From positions 62,001 to 126,000 of the forward strand of contig NZ_JBLZPK010000024.1 in assembly GCF_049199905.1 (NCBI RefSeq): DNA of 64,000 bases. Direction: 5' to 3'. How positions within the stretch are numbered: position 1 is the first letter of the stretch; the number at the start of each line of letters is the position of its first letter. A program made the position numbers and the translations under genes. Below are positions 54,217 through 62,455 of this stretch, piece after piece. The notes below the pieces were generated by a model. That model was not told the DNA's origin. It saw nothing but the letters and a program-made list of their open reading frames with translations, and did not search any database. The stretch comes from Shinella sp032095155. Lineage in GTDB: Bacteria > Pseudomonadota > Alphaproteobacteria > Rhizobiales > Rhizobiaceae.

Positions 54217-55026
54217 ATGACGCTTCCGACCGACTATCTCGACCACGTTGATGCTTCAGCCGCTCACCGGGCGAGGACTACTTATAGAAGTGGGTTCGTC
54301 GCGCCCACCTCGGGCATCGCGCCGGGCTTCACCCAGGCCAACATGATCGTGCTGCCGCGCGACTGGGCCTTCGATTTCCTGCTCTATGCGCAGCGCAATC
54401 CGAAACCCTGCCCGGTGCTCGACGTCTCCGATCCGGGCTCGCCGACGACGCTTCTGGCGCCCGGTGCGGACCTGCGCACCGACCTGCCGCTCTACCGCAT
54501 CTGGCGCGACGGCAAGCTTGCCGAGGAAACGCCTGACGCCACCGCCGCCTGGGCGGAGCGTGACGACCTCGTCGCCTTCCTGATCGGCTGCTCCTTCACC
54601 TTCGAGACACCGATGGTCGAGGCGGGCATCGAGATCCGCCACATGACGGACAAGAGCAATGTGCCGATGTACCTGACCAGCACGGCCTGCCGTCCGGCGG
54701 GCCGGTTGAAGGGCAACATGGTGGTCTCCATGCGGCCGATCCCGGCCTCGCGCGTTGCCGATGCCGCCACGATTTCCGGCCGCTTTCCCGCAGTGCATGG
54801 CGCGCCTGTGCATGTCGGTTCGCCCGAAGACATCGGCATCGCCGATCTCGCGAAGCCCGATTTCGGCGATGCGGTGCGCATCGAGCCCGGCGAAGTGCCG
54901 GTGTTCTGGGCCTGCGGCGTCACCCCGCAGGCGGCCGTGATGGCTTCGGGCGTGCCCTTCGCCATCACCCATGCGCCGGGCTACATGTTCATCACCGATA
55001 TTCCCGATTCCGCCTATCACGCGTGA
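54217..55026 (+). CDS. DUF1445 family putative hydro-lyase (D-glutamate cyclase-like)
   Basis: Protein of 269 residues with the DUF1445 hallmarks GIAPGFTQANMIVLPRDWAFDFLLYAQRNPKPCPVLDV, FLIGCSFTFETPMVEAGIEIRH, and the C-terminal VFWACGVTPQAAVM..ITHAPGYMFITDIPD. It corresponds to YcsI in the Bacillus locus. The mammalian relative converts D-glutamate to 5-oxo-D-proline, so a D-glutamate cyclase role feeding the 5-oxoprolinase is plausible here, but activity cannot be read from sequence. Confidence 0.9.
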   Translation: MTLPTDYLDHVDASAAHRARTTYRSGFVAPTSGIAPGFTQANMIVLPRDWAFDFLLYAQRNPKPCPVLDVSDPGSPTTLLAPGADLRTDLPLYRIWRDGKLAEETPDATAAWAERDDLVAFLIGCSFTFETPMVEAGIEIRHMTDKSNVPMYLTSTACRPAGRLKGNMVVSMRPIPASRVADAATISGRFPAVHGAPVHVGSPEDIGIADLAKPDFGDAVRIEPGEVPVFWACGVTPQAAVMASGVPFAITHAPGYMFITDIPDSAYHA

Positions 55027-55033
55027 GGGTTCG

Positions 55034-56626
55034 ATGCGTTTTCTACCCGTCAGCCTGACCACCATCCTCGTCGAGCTTGTCGATCTCGACGAGACGCTTG
55101 CCCTTTTCGCCTCCTTGCAGGCTGATCCGATCGACGGCATCGAAGAAATGGTGCCGGCCGCCCGCACGCTGATGATCCGCTTCCGCCCGGAAAAAGTCTC
55201 ATCTTCGGATATCGCGGCAGGCATCGCCACCCGCGATCTTTCGGCGAAGATCGCGCCCTCTGAGCATCTAGTGGAAATCCCCGTGCGCTATGACGGCGAG
55301 GACCTTGGCGACGTCGCTGATCTGACCGGCCTCAGCGTCGAAGAGGTCATCCGCCGCCACACCGAAAGCGAATTCACCGTCGCCTTCTGCGGCTTCGCGC
55401 CGGGCTTCGGCTATCTCGTCGGCGGCGATGCCGCGCTGCATGTGCCGCGCCGCAAAAGCCCGCGCACTCGCATTCCGGCCGGTTCCGTGGCGCTGGCCGG
55501 CGCCTTCAGCGGCGTCTATCCGCAGGCGAGCCCCGGCGGTTGGCAGATTATCGGCACCACGCCCGTCAAGATGTGGGATATCGACCGCGATCCCGGCGCG
55601 CTGTTCCAGCCCGGCTACCGCGTGCGCTTTTTCGACATGGCGAAGGCGGGCAAGCCCGTCAGCATCCCCGAGCCGGCCGCCCGCGCGAAGTGCGCTGTCG
55701 CAGCCGACGATCCACAGTTCAAGGTGCTCGCCGCGCCGATGCCTGCGGTCTTTCAGGATCTCGGCCGCTTCGGCCAGACCGGGCAGGGCGTCTCCGCCTC
55801 CGGTGCGCTTGATCGTGGCGCCTTCAATGCGGCAAACCGCATCGTCGGCAATCCGGCCAACACGCCGGCCCTTGAACTGACCCTCGGCGGCTTCTCCTTC
55901 GAGAGCAACGGGCGCGCAGTGATCGGACTTGCCGGTGCACCCTGTCCGGTGACGGTGCGCGATACTTCCGGCCGCAATCGGGATTTTCAGACCTGGCACC
56001 CGATTGCGCTGGAAGCCGGCGACGTCGTCACCATCGGCCATCCGAAGACCGGCATGCGGTCCTATCTCGCCGTGCGCGGCGGTTTCGACATTGCCCCGGT
56101 TCTTGGCAGCGCGGCGACCGATACGCTTGCCGTCGTCGGCCCGGAGCCGGTCACATCGGGAACGGTGCTGGCGCTGAAGGGTCGCAACGAGGGGCTTGCC
56201 AGCGTCTCCACCGATGAAATCCCGGCCTTCGACGCGCCGTCCGCAAGCGACGTGGTGACGCTCGACGTGGTGCTTGGCCCGCGCACGGATTGGTTCACGC
56301 AGAAGGGGCTGGAAACGCTGACGAGCCAGCTCTGGCAGGTCACGCCGCAATCGAGCCGCGTCGGCATCCGCCTTGCCGGAGAGGTACCGCTGGAGCGCAG
56401 GGATAGCGCCGAATTGCCGAGCGAAGGCACGGCGACGGGTGCGATCCAGGTGCCGCACAGCGGCCAGCCGGTGCTCTTCCTCGCCGACCATCCGTTGACC
56501 GGCGGTTATCCCGTCATCGGCGCGGTCGCCGAATATCATCTCGATCTGGCCGGCCAGATCCCCATCAACGCAAAGATCCGTTTCCGCCCGATCGGCCCCT
56601 TCGCCGATATCGCCGCAAGCCGCTAG
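55034..56626 (+). CDS. Fused 5-oxoprolinase subunits B and C (KipI-KipA fusion)
   Basis: Protein of 530 residues in which both partners are fused. The N-terminal PxpB/KipI (AHS1) part covers about 1-210 (FCGFAPGFGYLVGGD, PRKSPRTRIPAGSVALAG, PGGWQIIGTT). The C-terminal PxpC/KipA (AHS2) part covers about 225-525 (VFQDLGRFGQTGQGVSASGALDR, RSYLAVRGGFD, DSAELPSEGTATGAIQVPHSGQPV). These same two domains form the carboxyltransferase half of urea carboxylase. ATG 55034 lies eight bases after the upstream stop. Confidence 0.92.
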   Translation: MRFLPVSLTTILVELVDLDETLALFASLQADPIDGIEEMVPAARTLMIRFRPEKVSSSDIAAGIATRDLSAKIAPSEHLVEIPVRYDGEDLGDVADLTGLSVEEVIRRHTESEFTVAFCGFAPGFGYLVGGDAALHVPRRKSPRTRIPAGSVALAGAFSGVYPQASPGGWQIIGTTPVKMWDIDRDPGALFQPGYRVRFFDMAKAGKPVSIPEPAARAKCAVAADDPQFKVLAAPMPAVFQDLGRFGQTGQGVSASGALDRGAFNAANRIVGNPANTPALELTLGGFSFESNGRAVIGLAGAPCPVTVRDTSGRNRDFQTWHPIALEAGDVVTIGHPKTGMRSYLAVRGGFDIAPVLGSAATDTLAVVGPEPVTSGTVLALKGRNEGLASVSTDEIPAFDAPSASDVVTLDVVLGPRTDWFTQKGLETLTSQLWQVTPQSSRVGIRLAGEVPLERRDSAELPSEGTATGAIQVPHSGQPVLFLADHPLTGGYPVIGAVAEYHLDLAGQIPINAKIRFRPIGPFADIAASR

Positions 56627-56635
56627 GAGAGCGCC

Positions 56636-58363
56636 ATGAAGAAAGTGCTGATTGCCAATCGTGGTGAAATCGCCGTGCGCATCCTGCGCGCCTGCCGGGA
56701 TTACGGGCTGCAATCCGTCGCCGTCTATGTCGATCCGGATGCCGATGCGCTCTTCGTGCGCCTGGCTGACGAAGCCTACGGACTTGACGGCGTGCGCCCA
56801 GCGGAAACCTATCTCGATATCGACAAGCTGATCGCTGTCGCCAAACGCTCCGGTGCGGATGCCGTGCATCCCGGCTACGGCTTTCTGTCGGAAAACGCCC
56901 GGTTCGCCAAGGCGGTGCAGGAGGCCGGCCTGACCTGGATCGGCCCCGATCCCGACGTCATCGTGGCGCTTGGCGACAAGGTCGAGGCGCGGCGCATCGC
57001 GCAGAGCGTCGGGGCACCGTTGGTGGCCGGCAGCGACGGTCCGGTGTCTTCGGCGGCGGAAGTGATCGCCTTTGCGGAACAACATGGCCTGCCGGTTGCC
57101 ATCAAGGCCGCGCATGGCGGCGGCGGACGCGGCATCAAGGTCGCCTGGAAAATGGAGGAGGTCGCCGATCTCTACGAGTCCGCCGTGCGCGAGGCGACCG
57201 TTGCCTTCGGCCGCGGCGAATGTTTCCTTGAGCGTTTCCTCGATCGTCCGCGCCATATCGAGGCGCAGGTCATCGCCGACAAGCACGGTAATGTGCTGGT
57301 TCTCGGCACCCGCGATTGCTCGGCGCAGCGCCGCAACCAGAAGCTCATCGAGGAGGCGCCGGCACCCTTCCTCTCGCCCGAACAGCGCGAGCGGATCCAC
57401 GCCGCCGCCAAGGCGATCTGTTCGGCGGCCGGCTATTCCGGTGCCGGCACGGTGGAGTTCCTGCTCGGCGTCGACGGCACGATCTCCTTCCTCGAGGTCA
57501 ACACGCGCCTGCAGGTGGAGCATCCCGTCACCGAGGAGACGACGGGCATCGACCTCGTCATCGAGCAGTTCCGCGTCGCCGAGGGCCAGCGTCTGACGCT
57601 CCTCGAAACGCCCGCGCCGCGCGGCCACTCCATCGAGTTCCGCATCAATGCCGAAGACCCCGGCCGCGGCTTCCTGCCGACGCCGGGTGCGATCACCGCC
57701 TTCGAGCCGCCCTCCGGCCCCGGTGTGCGCCTGGACAGCGGCGTCGTCACCGGCTCCACCATTCCCGGCGTCTTCGATTCGCTGATGGCCAAGCTCGTCG
57801 TGACCGGCGCCACCCGCGAGGAGGCGCTGCGCCGTGCCCGCCGGGCGCTGAAGGAATTCCGTATCGAGGGTGTCGCGACCGTCCTGCCGTTCCACCGCGC
57901 TGCCATCGACACCGAGGATTTCATCGGGACCGATGGCTTCAAGGTGCACACCCGCTGGATCGAGACCGACTTCGCCGCCATGCCGGAGGCTATGGCTCGG
58001 CCGGAGCCCGCTTCCGACCCGACGCTGATCCGCACCCATCTCGAAATCGACGGCAAGCGCGTGTCGCTGGCGTTGCCGAGTCTGCTTCTTGCCGGTCTCG
58101 GCGCAGTTGGGCATGGCGGCGTCACCGTCGGCAGCGGCAAGCCGGCCGCCGAGGATGGCATCGTGGCTCCGGTCTCGGGCACGTTGCAGGCCTTCAAGAT
58201 CGCCGATGGCGCGATGGTTGCCGAGGGTGAGCTGGTCGCCGTCATGGAGGCGATGAAGATGGAGACGCAGATGCTCGCCCCCAAGGCCGGCCGTCTGCGC
58301 CTCAGCGTCAAGGAAGGCGATTATCTTCAGGCCGGCGATACGCTGATGGTCTTCGAGGACTGA
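56636..58363 (+). CDS. Biotin carboxylase fused to a biotin carrier domain
   Basis: Protein of 575 residues. An N-terminal biotin carboxylase (about 1-450; VLIANRGEIAVRILRACRDYG, ATP-grasp loop AAHGGGGRGIKVAW, EVNTRLQVEHPVTE) is joined to a C-terminal biotinyl domain (about 500-575) with biotin lysine Lys541 in EAMKMET. No acetyl-CoA carboxyltransferase genes are nearby; the preceding KipI-KipA protein is the only candidate acceptor subunit. It therefore looks like half of a urea-carboxylase-type enzyme dedicated to this operon rather than fatty-acid AccC. Confidence 0.92.
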   Translation: MKKVLIANRGEIAVRILRACRDYGLQSVAVYVDPDADALFVRLADEAYGLDGVRPAETYLDIDKLIAVAKRSGADAVHPGYGFLSENARFAKAVQEAGLTWIGPDPDVIVALGDKVEARRIAQSVGAPLVAGSDGPVSSAAEVIAFAEQHGLPVAIKAAHGGGGRGIKVAWKMEEVADLYESAVREATVAFGRGECFLERFLDRPRHIEAQVIADKHGNVLVLGTRDCSAQRRNQKLIEEAPAPFLSPEQRERIHAAAKAICSAAGYSGAGTVEFLLGVDGTISFLEVNTRLQVEHPVTEETTGIDLVIEQFRVAEGQRLTLLETPAPRGHSIEFRINAEDPGRGFLPTPGAITAFEPPSGPGVRLDSGVVTGSTIPGVFDSLMAKLVVTGATREEALRRARRALKEFRIEGVATVLPFHRAAIDTEDFIGTDGFKVHTRWIETDFAAMPEAMARPEPASDPTLIRTHLEIDGKRVSLALPSLLLAGLGAVGHGGVTVGSGKPAAEDGIVAPVSGTLQAFKIADGAMVAEGELVAVMEAMKMETQMLAPKAGRLRLSVKEGDYLQAGDTLMVFED

Positions 58364-58371
58364 TCGCCCAT

Positions 58372-58414
58372 CCCAAATGGGACATTGACCCGAATGGGCT
58401 GTGCTTGCCTTAAT
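58372..58414 (+). promoter_or_regulatory. Promoter and repeated boxes upstream of aguA
   Basis: CCCAAATGGG (58372-58381) and CCCGAATGGG (58389-58398) repeat at 17-base spacing. The second overlaps a -35, TTGACC (58385-58390), paired at 18 bases with CTTAAT (58409-58414). The boxes may be operators, perhaps for the LuxR-type regulator encoded at 60649-61410. Confidence 0.5.
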
Positions 58415-58442
58415 CCCCCTAGATTTTTCATCTGGGGGACAC

Positions 58443-59555
58443 ATGGTACGCACGCTTCAAAGCACGCCGAAGACCGATGGTTTTCGCGCGCCGGGAGAAT
58501 TCGAGCCGAAGGCCGGCTGCTGGCTGATCTGGCCGGAACGGCCCGATACCTGGCGGCTCGGCGCCAAGCCGGCGCAGAAACTGTTTGCGCGGGTCGCGGC
58601 GGCGATTGCCGAGAGTGAGCCGGTCACCATCGCCGTCTCGTCGCGCCAGTGGCTCAACGCTCGCGCCATGCTGCCGGAGAACGTGCGCCTCGTCGAAATG
58701 TCGACGGACGATTCCTGGCTGCGCGACAGCGGCCCGAACTTCGTCATCAACGACCACGGCGCGGTGCGCGGCGTCGACTGGACCTTCAACGCCTATGGCG
58801 GCAATGACGGCGGCCTCTATGCGCCGTGGAACCTCGACGACCTCGCCGCCCGCAAGGTGCTGGAAACCGAGAATATGGACCGCTACCGCTCGAAGCTGAT
58901 CGCCGAGGGCGGCGGCCTGCAATGCGACGGGCAGGGCACGCTGATCACCACGGAACAGTGCCTGCTGAACCGCAACCGCAACGGTCACCTCGGCAAGGCC
59001 GAGGTGGAAAAGCAGCTTTCGGACTATCTCGGCCTCGAACACGTCATCTGGCTGCCGCGTGGCTTCTGCTTCGACGAGACGGACGGCCATGTCGACGACG
59101 TCTGCTGCTTCGTGCGGCCCGGTGTCGTGGCGATGAGCTGGACGGAAGACCGCGACGATCCGCAATACGAGATCGTGCGCGAGGTGGAGGACGTGCTGCG
59201 CTCGGCCCGCGATGCGCGCGGCCGGTCGCTGGAGGTGCACCGCATCCTGCATCCGCGCCCGATCGAGATGACGGCCGAGGAGGCCGAAAGCGTCGATCAG
59301 GTCGACAGCACCTGGGCACGTCCCGCCGGCAACCGCATCGCGGCCACCTATATCAACTATTATCCCGGCAATTCCGCCGTTGTCGTGCCGCAGTTCGACG
59401 ACGAGAAGCTCGACCTTGCCGCCAAGGCCAAGCTCGCCGAACTCTTCCCCGAGCACCGCATCACCGGCATCGAGAATTCCCGTGAAATCCTGCTCGGCGG
59501 CGGCAATGTCGCCTGCATCACCCTGCCGGTCTATGCCGGCCAGACGAAAGCCTGA
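58443..59555 (+). CDS. aguA: Agmatine deiminase
   Basis: Porphyromonas-type peptidylarginine deiminase family enzyme of 370 residues, converting agmatine to N-carbamoylputrescine and ammonia. Catalytic elements in order: STDDSWLRDSGPNF, AEGGGLQCDGQGT, the His/Asp pair DETDGHVDDVC, and the nucleophilic Cys in LLGGGNVAC near the C-terminus. ATG 58443 was chosen over 58401, which would overlap the -10 region. A PotF-like receptor follows 10 bases after the stop. No N-carbamoylputrescine amidase gene is in the window. Confidence 0.93.
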   Translation: MVRTLQSTPKTDGFRAPGEFEPKAGCWLIWPERPDTWRLGAKPAQKLFARVAAAIAESEPVTIAVSSRQWLNARAMLPENVRLVEMSTDDSWLRDSGPNFVINDHGAVRGVDWTFNAYGGNDGGLYAPWNLDDLAARKVLETENMDRYRSKLIAEGGGLQCDGQGTLITTEQCLLNRNRNGHLGKAEVEKQLSDYLGLEHVIWLPRGFCFDETDGHVDDVCCFVRPGVVAMSWTEDRDDPQYEIVREVEDVLRSARDARGRSLEVHRILHPRPIEMTAEEAESVDQVDSTWARPAGNRIAATYINYYPGNSAVVVPQFDDEKLDLAAKAKLAELFPEHRITGIENSREILLGGGNVACITLPVYAGQTKA

Positions 59556-59565
59556 GGAGAAGACC

Positions 59566-60660
59566 ATGCGCAAGACTGCTCTCGTCTCGGCCCTCGCTCT
59601 GCTCGCCGCCATGGGCGGCGCGCGGGCGCAGGAGGAAAAGGTCGTCAACGTCTATAACTGGTCGGATTACATCGCGCCGGATACCGCTGAGAAATTCGAG
59701 AAGGAAACCGGCATCCGCGTCGTTTACGACGTCTATGACGGCAACGAGGTGCTGGAAACCAAGATGCTGACCGGCGGCTCGGGCTACGATGTCGTCTACC
59801 CCTCGGCCTATCCGTTCTTGAAGAACCAGGTGAAGGCCGGCGCCTTCCAGCCGCTCGACAAGGCGAAGCTCGGCAATATCGGCAAGCTCGATCCGCAGGC
59901 GCTGTCGCTGATTTCGGGCGCCGACCCCGACAATCTCCATGCCGCGCCCTACATGTCCGTCACCGACGGCATCGGCTACAATATCGCGGCGGTGAAAGAG
60001 CGCATGCCCGACGCGCCGGTCGACAGTTTCGCCATGGTCTTCGATCCCGCGATCGTCGAGAAATTCGCCGATTGCGGCGTCGCCATGCTCGATGCGCCCG
60101 CCGAAATCATCCCGATGGCGATGAACTATCTCGGCATCGATCCGCATTCGACGAACCCGGACGATATCGCCAAGGCGGAAGAGCTGCTCATGAAGGTTCG
60201 CCCGCACATCCGCTACTTCCATTCCTCGCGTTATATCAACGACCTCGCCAATGGCGATATCTGCGTCGTGCTCGGCTGGTCGGGCGATATCCTGCAGGCG
60301 AAGGCCCGCGCCGCCGAAAGCGAGAAGAAGCTGGAGATCGCCTATGCCATCCCGAAGGAGGGCACCCTGATCAACTTCGACACCATGGCCGTGCCGAAGG
60401 ACGCACCGCATCCGGAAAACGCGCTCGCCTGGATCGATTTCAACATGCGGCCGGAGATTGCGGCGGCCAATTCCAGCTATGTCTCCTATGCCAATCCGAT
60501 CCCGGAATCGCTGCCGCTGATGGATCAGGCCGTGGCGAAGGATCCCGGCGTCTTCCCGCCCGATGACGTCAAGGCAAAGCTCTTCGTGGTGGAAACGAGC
60601 GACGCGAAGCTGCTTCGCTTGCAGAACCGTCTGTGGACGCGAGTGGTCTCAGGGCAGTGA
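59566..60660 (+). CDS. Polyamine ABC transporter substrate-binding protein (PotF-like)
   Basis: Periplasmic receptor of 364 residues. The signal peptide MRKTALVSALALLAAMGGARA is followed by the PotD/PotF start VVNVYNWSDYIAPDTAEKFEKETGI; GYDVVYPSAYPFLKNQV and the C-terminal DAKLLRLQNRLWTRV are also typical. It is coupled to agmatine deiminase, so agmatine or putrescine is the likely ligand. No permease or ATPase follows; it may share the transporter at 588-3324. Its last 12 bases overlap the convergent LuxR gene. Confidence 0.92.
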   Translation: MRKTALVSALALLAAMGGARAQEEKVVNVYNWSDYIAPDTAEKFEKETGIRVVYDVYDGNEVLETKMLTGGSGYDVVYPSAYPFLKNQVKAGAFQPLDKAKLGNIGKLDPQALSLISGADPDNLHAAPYMSVTDGIGYNIAAVKERMPDAPVDSFAMVFDPAIVEKFADCGVAMLDAPAEIIPMAMNYLGIDPHSTNPDDIAKAEELLMKVRPHIRYFHSSRYINDLANGDICVVLGWSGDILQAKARAAESEKKLEIAYAIPKEGTLINFDTMAVPKDAPHPENALAWIDFNMRPEIAAANSSYVSYANPIPESLPLMDQAVAKDPGVFPPDDVKAKLFVVETSDAKLLRLQNRLWTRVVSGQ

Positions 60661-61410
60661 GGGCAGCGCGCGGCCGCCGTCGCGTGCGGCGGCCATCAGC
60701 TCGACCTGCGAGTGGATGCCGAGCTTGCGATAGACCGTCTTGATGTGGTTGCGCACCGTGCCGGGCGAGATGGAGAGGTCACGCGAAATGGTTTTCGCGC
60801 AGCCGCCGTCGATGAGGAGGAGCGCAATCTGGCGCTCCCGTGCGCTGAGCTCGCCAAGCGACAGCGAGCTTTCGCCCGGCGGCCGCCATTTCCGCCACAG
60901 ACGCTCCAGCACCAGGCGGGTCGCCTCGGCGGTGGCTTCAGCCATCGCCACATCCTCGGCGCCGAAGGGCCGGGCGCCGCGGCGGCGCAGATAGGTGACG
61001 AAGCCCGCGGCATTGCGATCGAAATTGAAGACGCCGGTGATCTCGTCGAAACTGCCCGAGGGCTCGTAGAAATCCCGGTAATAGGCGCTTGTGTGGAAGT
61101 CGCCCTTGTCGAGCGCCGAAAGCGGTAGCAGAAAATCCTGCCGCGAGCCGGCGAACCGGCGGAAGAACGGGTCCTGCTGGTATTTGCGCGTGTCGTAATT
61201 GTGGTTCCAGTTGTCCGGATCGCGCTCGTAGATGGTGATCGAGGCGCTGTCGCGCAGATAGAGGCCGATATAGACCTGATCGGAGGCGATGATACCGCGC
61301 GCGCCGGCCGTGAAATGCGCCGAAATATCTTCGGGCAAGGTGGCGCTGACAGCAGAGGCGATGCCGCTGCTCCAGCGCTGGAGCTGTTCGAAGGTGAGGT
61401 TCGGGCGCAT
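60649..61410 (-). CDS. LuxR-family transcriptional regulator
   Basis: Protein of 253 residues. The C-terminal LuxR helix-turn-helix is clear (LSARERQIALLLIDGGCAKTISRDLSISPGTVRNHIKTVYRKLGIHSQVELM, about 190-240). The N-terminal 170 residues form an unassigned, possibly GAF-like sensor with FNFDRNAAGFVTYLRRRGARPFGAED; it lacks clear acyl-homoserine-lactone pocket residues. It is downstream of nadE and the ligase on the minus strand (64-base gap) and converges on aguA-potF. It could control either group. Confidence 0.88.
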   Translation of the reverse strand: MRPNLTFEQLQRWSSGIASAVSATLPEDISAHFTAGARGIIASDQVYIGLYLRDSASITIYERDPDNWNHNYDTRKYQQDPFFRRFAGSRQDFLLPLSALDKGDFHTSAYYRDFYEPSGSFDEITGVFNFDRNAAGFVTYLRRRGARPFGAEDVAMAEATAEATRLVLERLWRKWRPPGESSLSLGELSARERQIALLLIDGGCAKTISRDLSISPGTVRNHIKTVYRKLGIHSQVELMAAARDGGRALPSLP

Positions 61411-61474
61411 GGCGACAGGATAGACGGGGCGGCCGGGAATTCAAGCGGGCCTATCCGAAGGGTCGGGGTGGCCG

Positions 61475-62455
61475 TCAGTTCACTCCATCCATGACGAGCG
61501 GTGCGCAATGCAGGTAGCGGGCAACTTTTCGTTTCGCGGCAATATCCGTCCAGACCAGCTCGACCTGGCTTGAGCTGAGGCCCGTCGCTACCGCGACCGT
61601 GTCGGCCGGCAGTCCATGGTTCAACCCGTAGAGGCATATATCCATCTTGTCGTAGGGCAGGGCGAAGTAGAACTCCTCCTGCGTCTGCGGCAGGGAATAG
61701 GTGTCCGTCGTCGGCGGTCGCGCGAGGATTTCCGAGGGAACGCCGAGATAGGCGGCGAGCTGATAGACCTGCGACTTGTAGAGATGGGCGATCGGCTTGA
61801 TATCGGCTGCGCCGTCGCCGTTCTTCACGAAGAAGCCCTGGTCGTATTCCAGCCGGTTCGGCGTGCCGAGCACGGCGAAATTCAGCCGGTCGGCATGGTA
61901 ATATTCGAGTTGCTTGCGGCTGCGCTGCTTCATGTTCGTCGCCGCGACGATGCCGAGATAGGCGCTGGCCGGCAGGCGCACCTTGCGCATCTCGCCCTCC
62001 GGCGTGCGCACGACGAGCGAGGAAATATTGTAGCCGCCCGTCGTCATCGTGCTGTCGAAGACGATCTTGGAGGCCCAGCCGTCGCCGTAGTCAGGCACGG
62101 CCTCGCGGATGGCGGCGTCGCGTCGTTCATAGCAGCCCATGGCGGCAAGCGCCGGGCCGATGTCTTCGAGCGTGCTGTCGATGCCGAAGGTTTCGGCAAC
62201 GGCGCGCCCGAGCCGCAGGCTTTCCGGATCGGAATCGTTTTCCGGCATATAGAGGGCAAAGACGTTCTTCGCGCCGAGCGCCTTGGCGGCGAGAGCTGCG
62301 CACAGGCTGGAATCGATACCGCCCGAAAGGCCGAGCACCAGCCCGCGTTTGCGCAGATCGGTCCGCAGCTTCTCGCGCAGCCATTGCGAGATGCGCTCCA
62401 CCTCGACGGCGGGATCGAGCACGAGCGGGGCGAAGGCGGGCGTATGGGACATCAT
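61475..62455 (-). CDS. NAD synthetase family protein, short ammonia-dependent form
   Basis: N-type ATP pyrophosphatase of 326 residues. The P-loop GLSGGIDSSLCAALAAKALG (about 43-62) and the NadE signatures GTPNRLEYDQGFFVKNGDGAADIKPIAHLYKSQVY are intact. There is no N-terminal glutaminase domain, so it uses free ammonia. The ATG overlaps the ligase stop (ATGA), a coupling unusual for housekeeping nadE. It may make NAD from deamido-NAD or amidate another carboxylate activated by the ligase; the sequence does not decide. Confidence 0.85.
   Translation of the reverse strand: MMSHTPAFAPLVLDPAVEVERISQWLREKLRTDLRKRGLVLGLSGGIDSSLCAALAAKALGAKNVFALYMPENDSDPESLRLGRAVAETFGIDSTLEDIGPALAAMGCYERRDAAIREAVPDYGDGWASKIVFDSTMTTGGYNISSLVVRTPEGEMRKVRLPASAYLGIVAATNMKQRSRKQLEYYHADRLNFAVLGTPNRLEYDQGFFVKNGDGAADIKPIAHLYKSQVYQLAAYLGVPSEILARPPTTDTYSLPQTQEEFYFALPYDKMDICLYGLNHGLPADTVAVATGLSSSQVELVWTDIAAKRKVARYLHCAPLVMDGVN

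Noticed and set aside
55268..58453. Minus-strand open frame of more than 1000 codons across the PxpB-PxpC and biotin carboxylase genes
   Set aside because: It is a GC-rich antisense shadow of two clearly conserved genes, with low-complexity His/Arg/Gly-rich translation and no family match. The same applies to the 903-codon frame at 40786-43497 and the 742-codon frame at 52018-54246.
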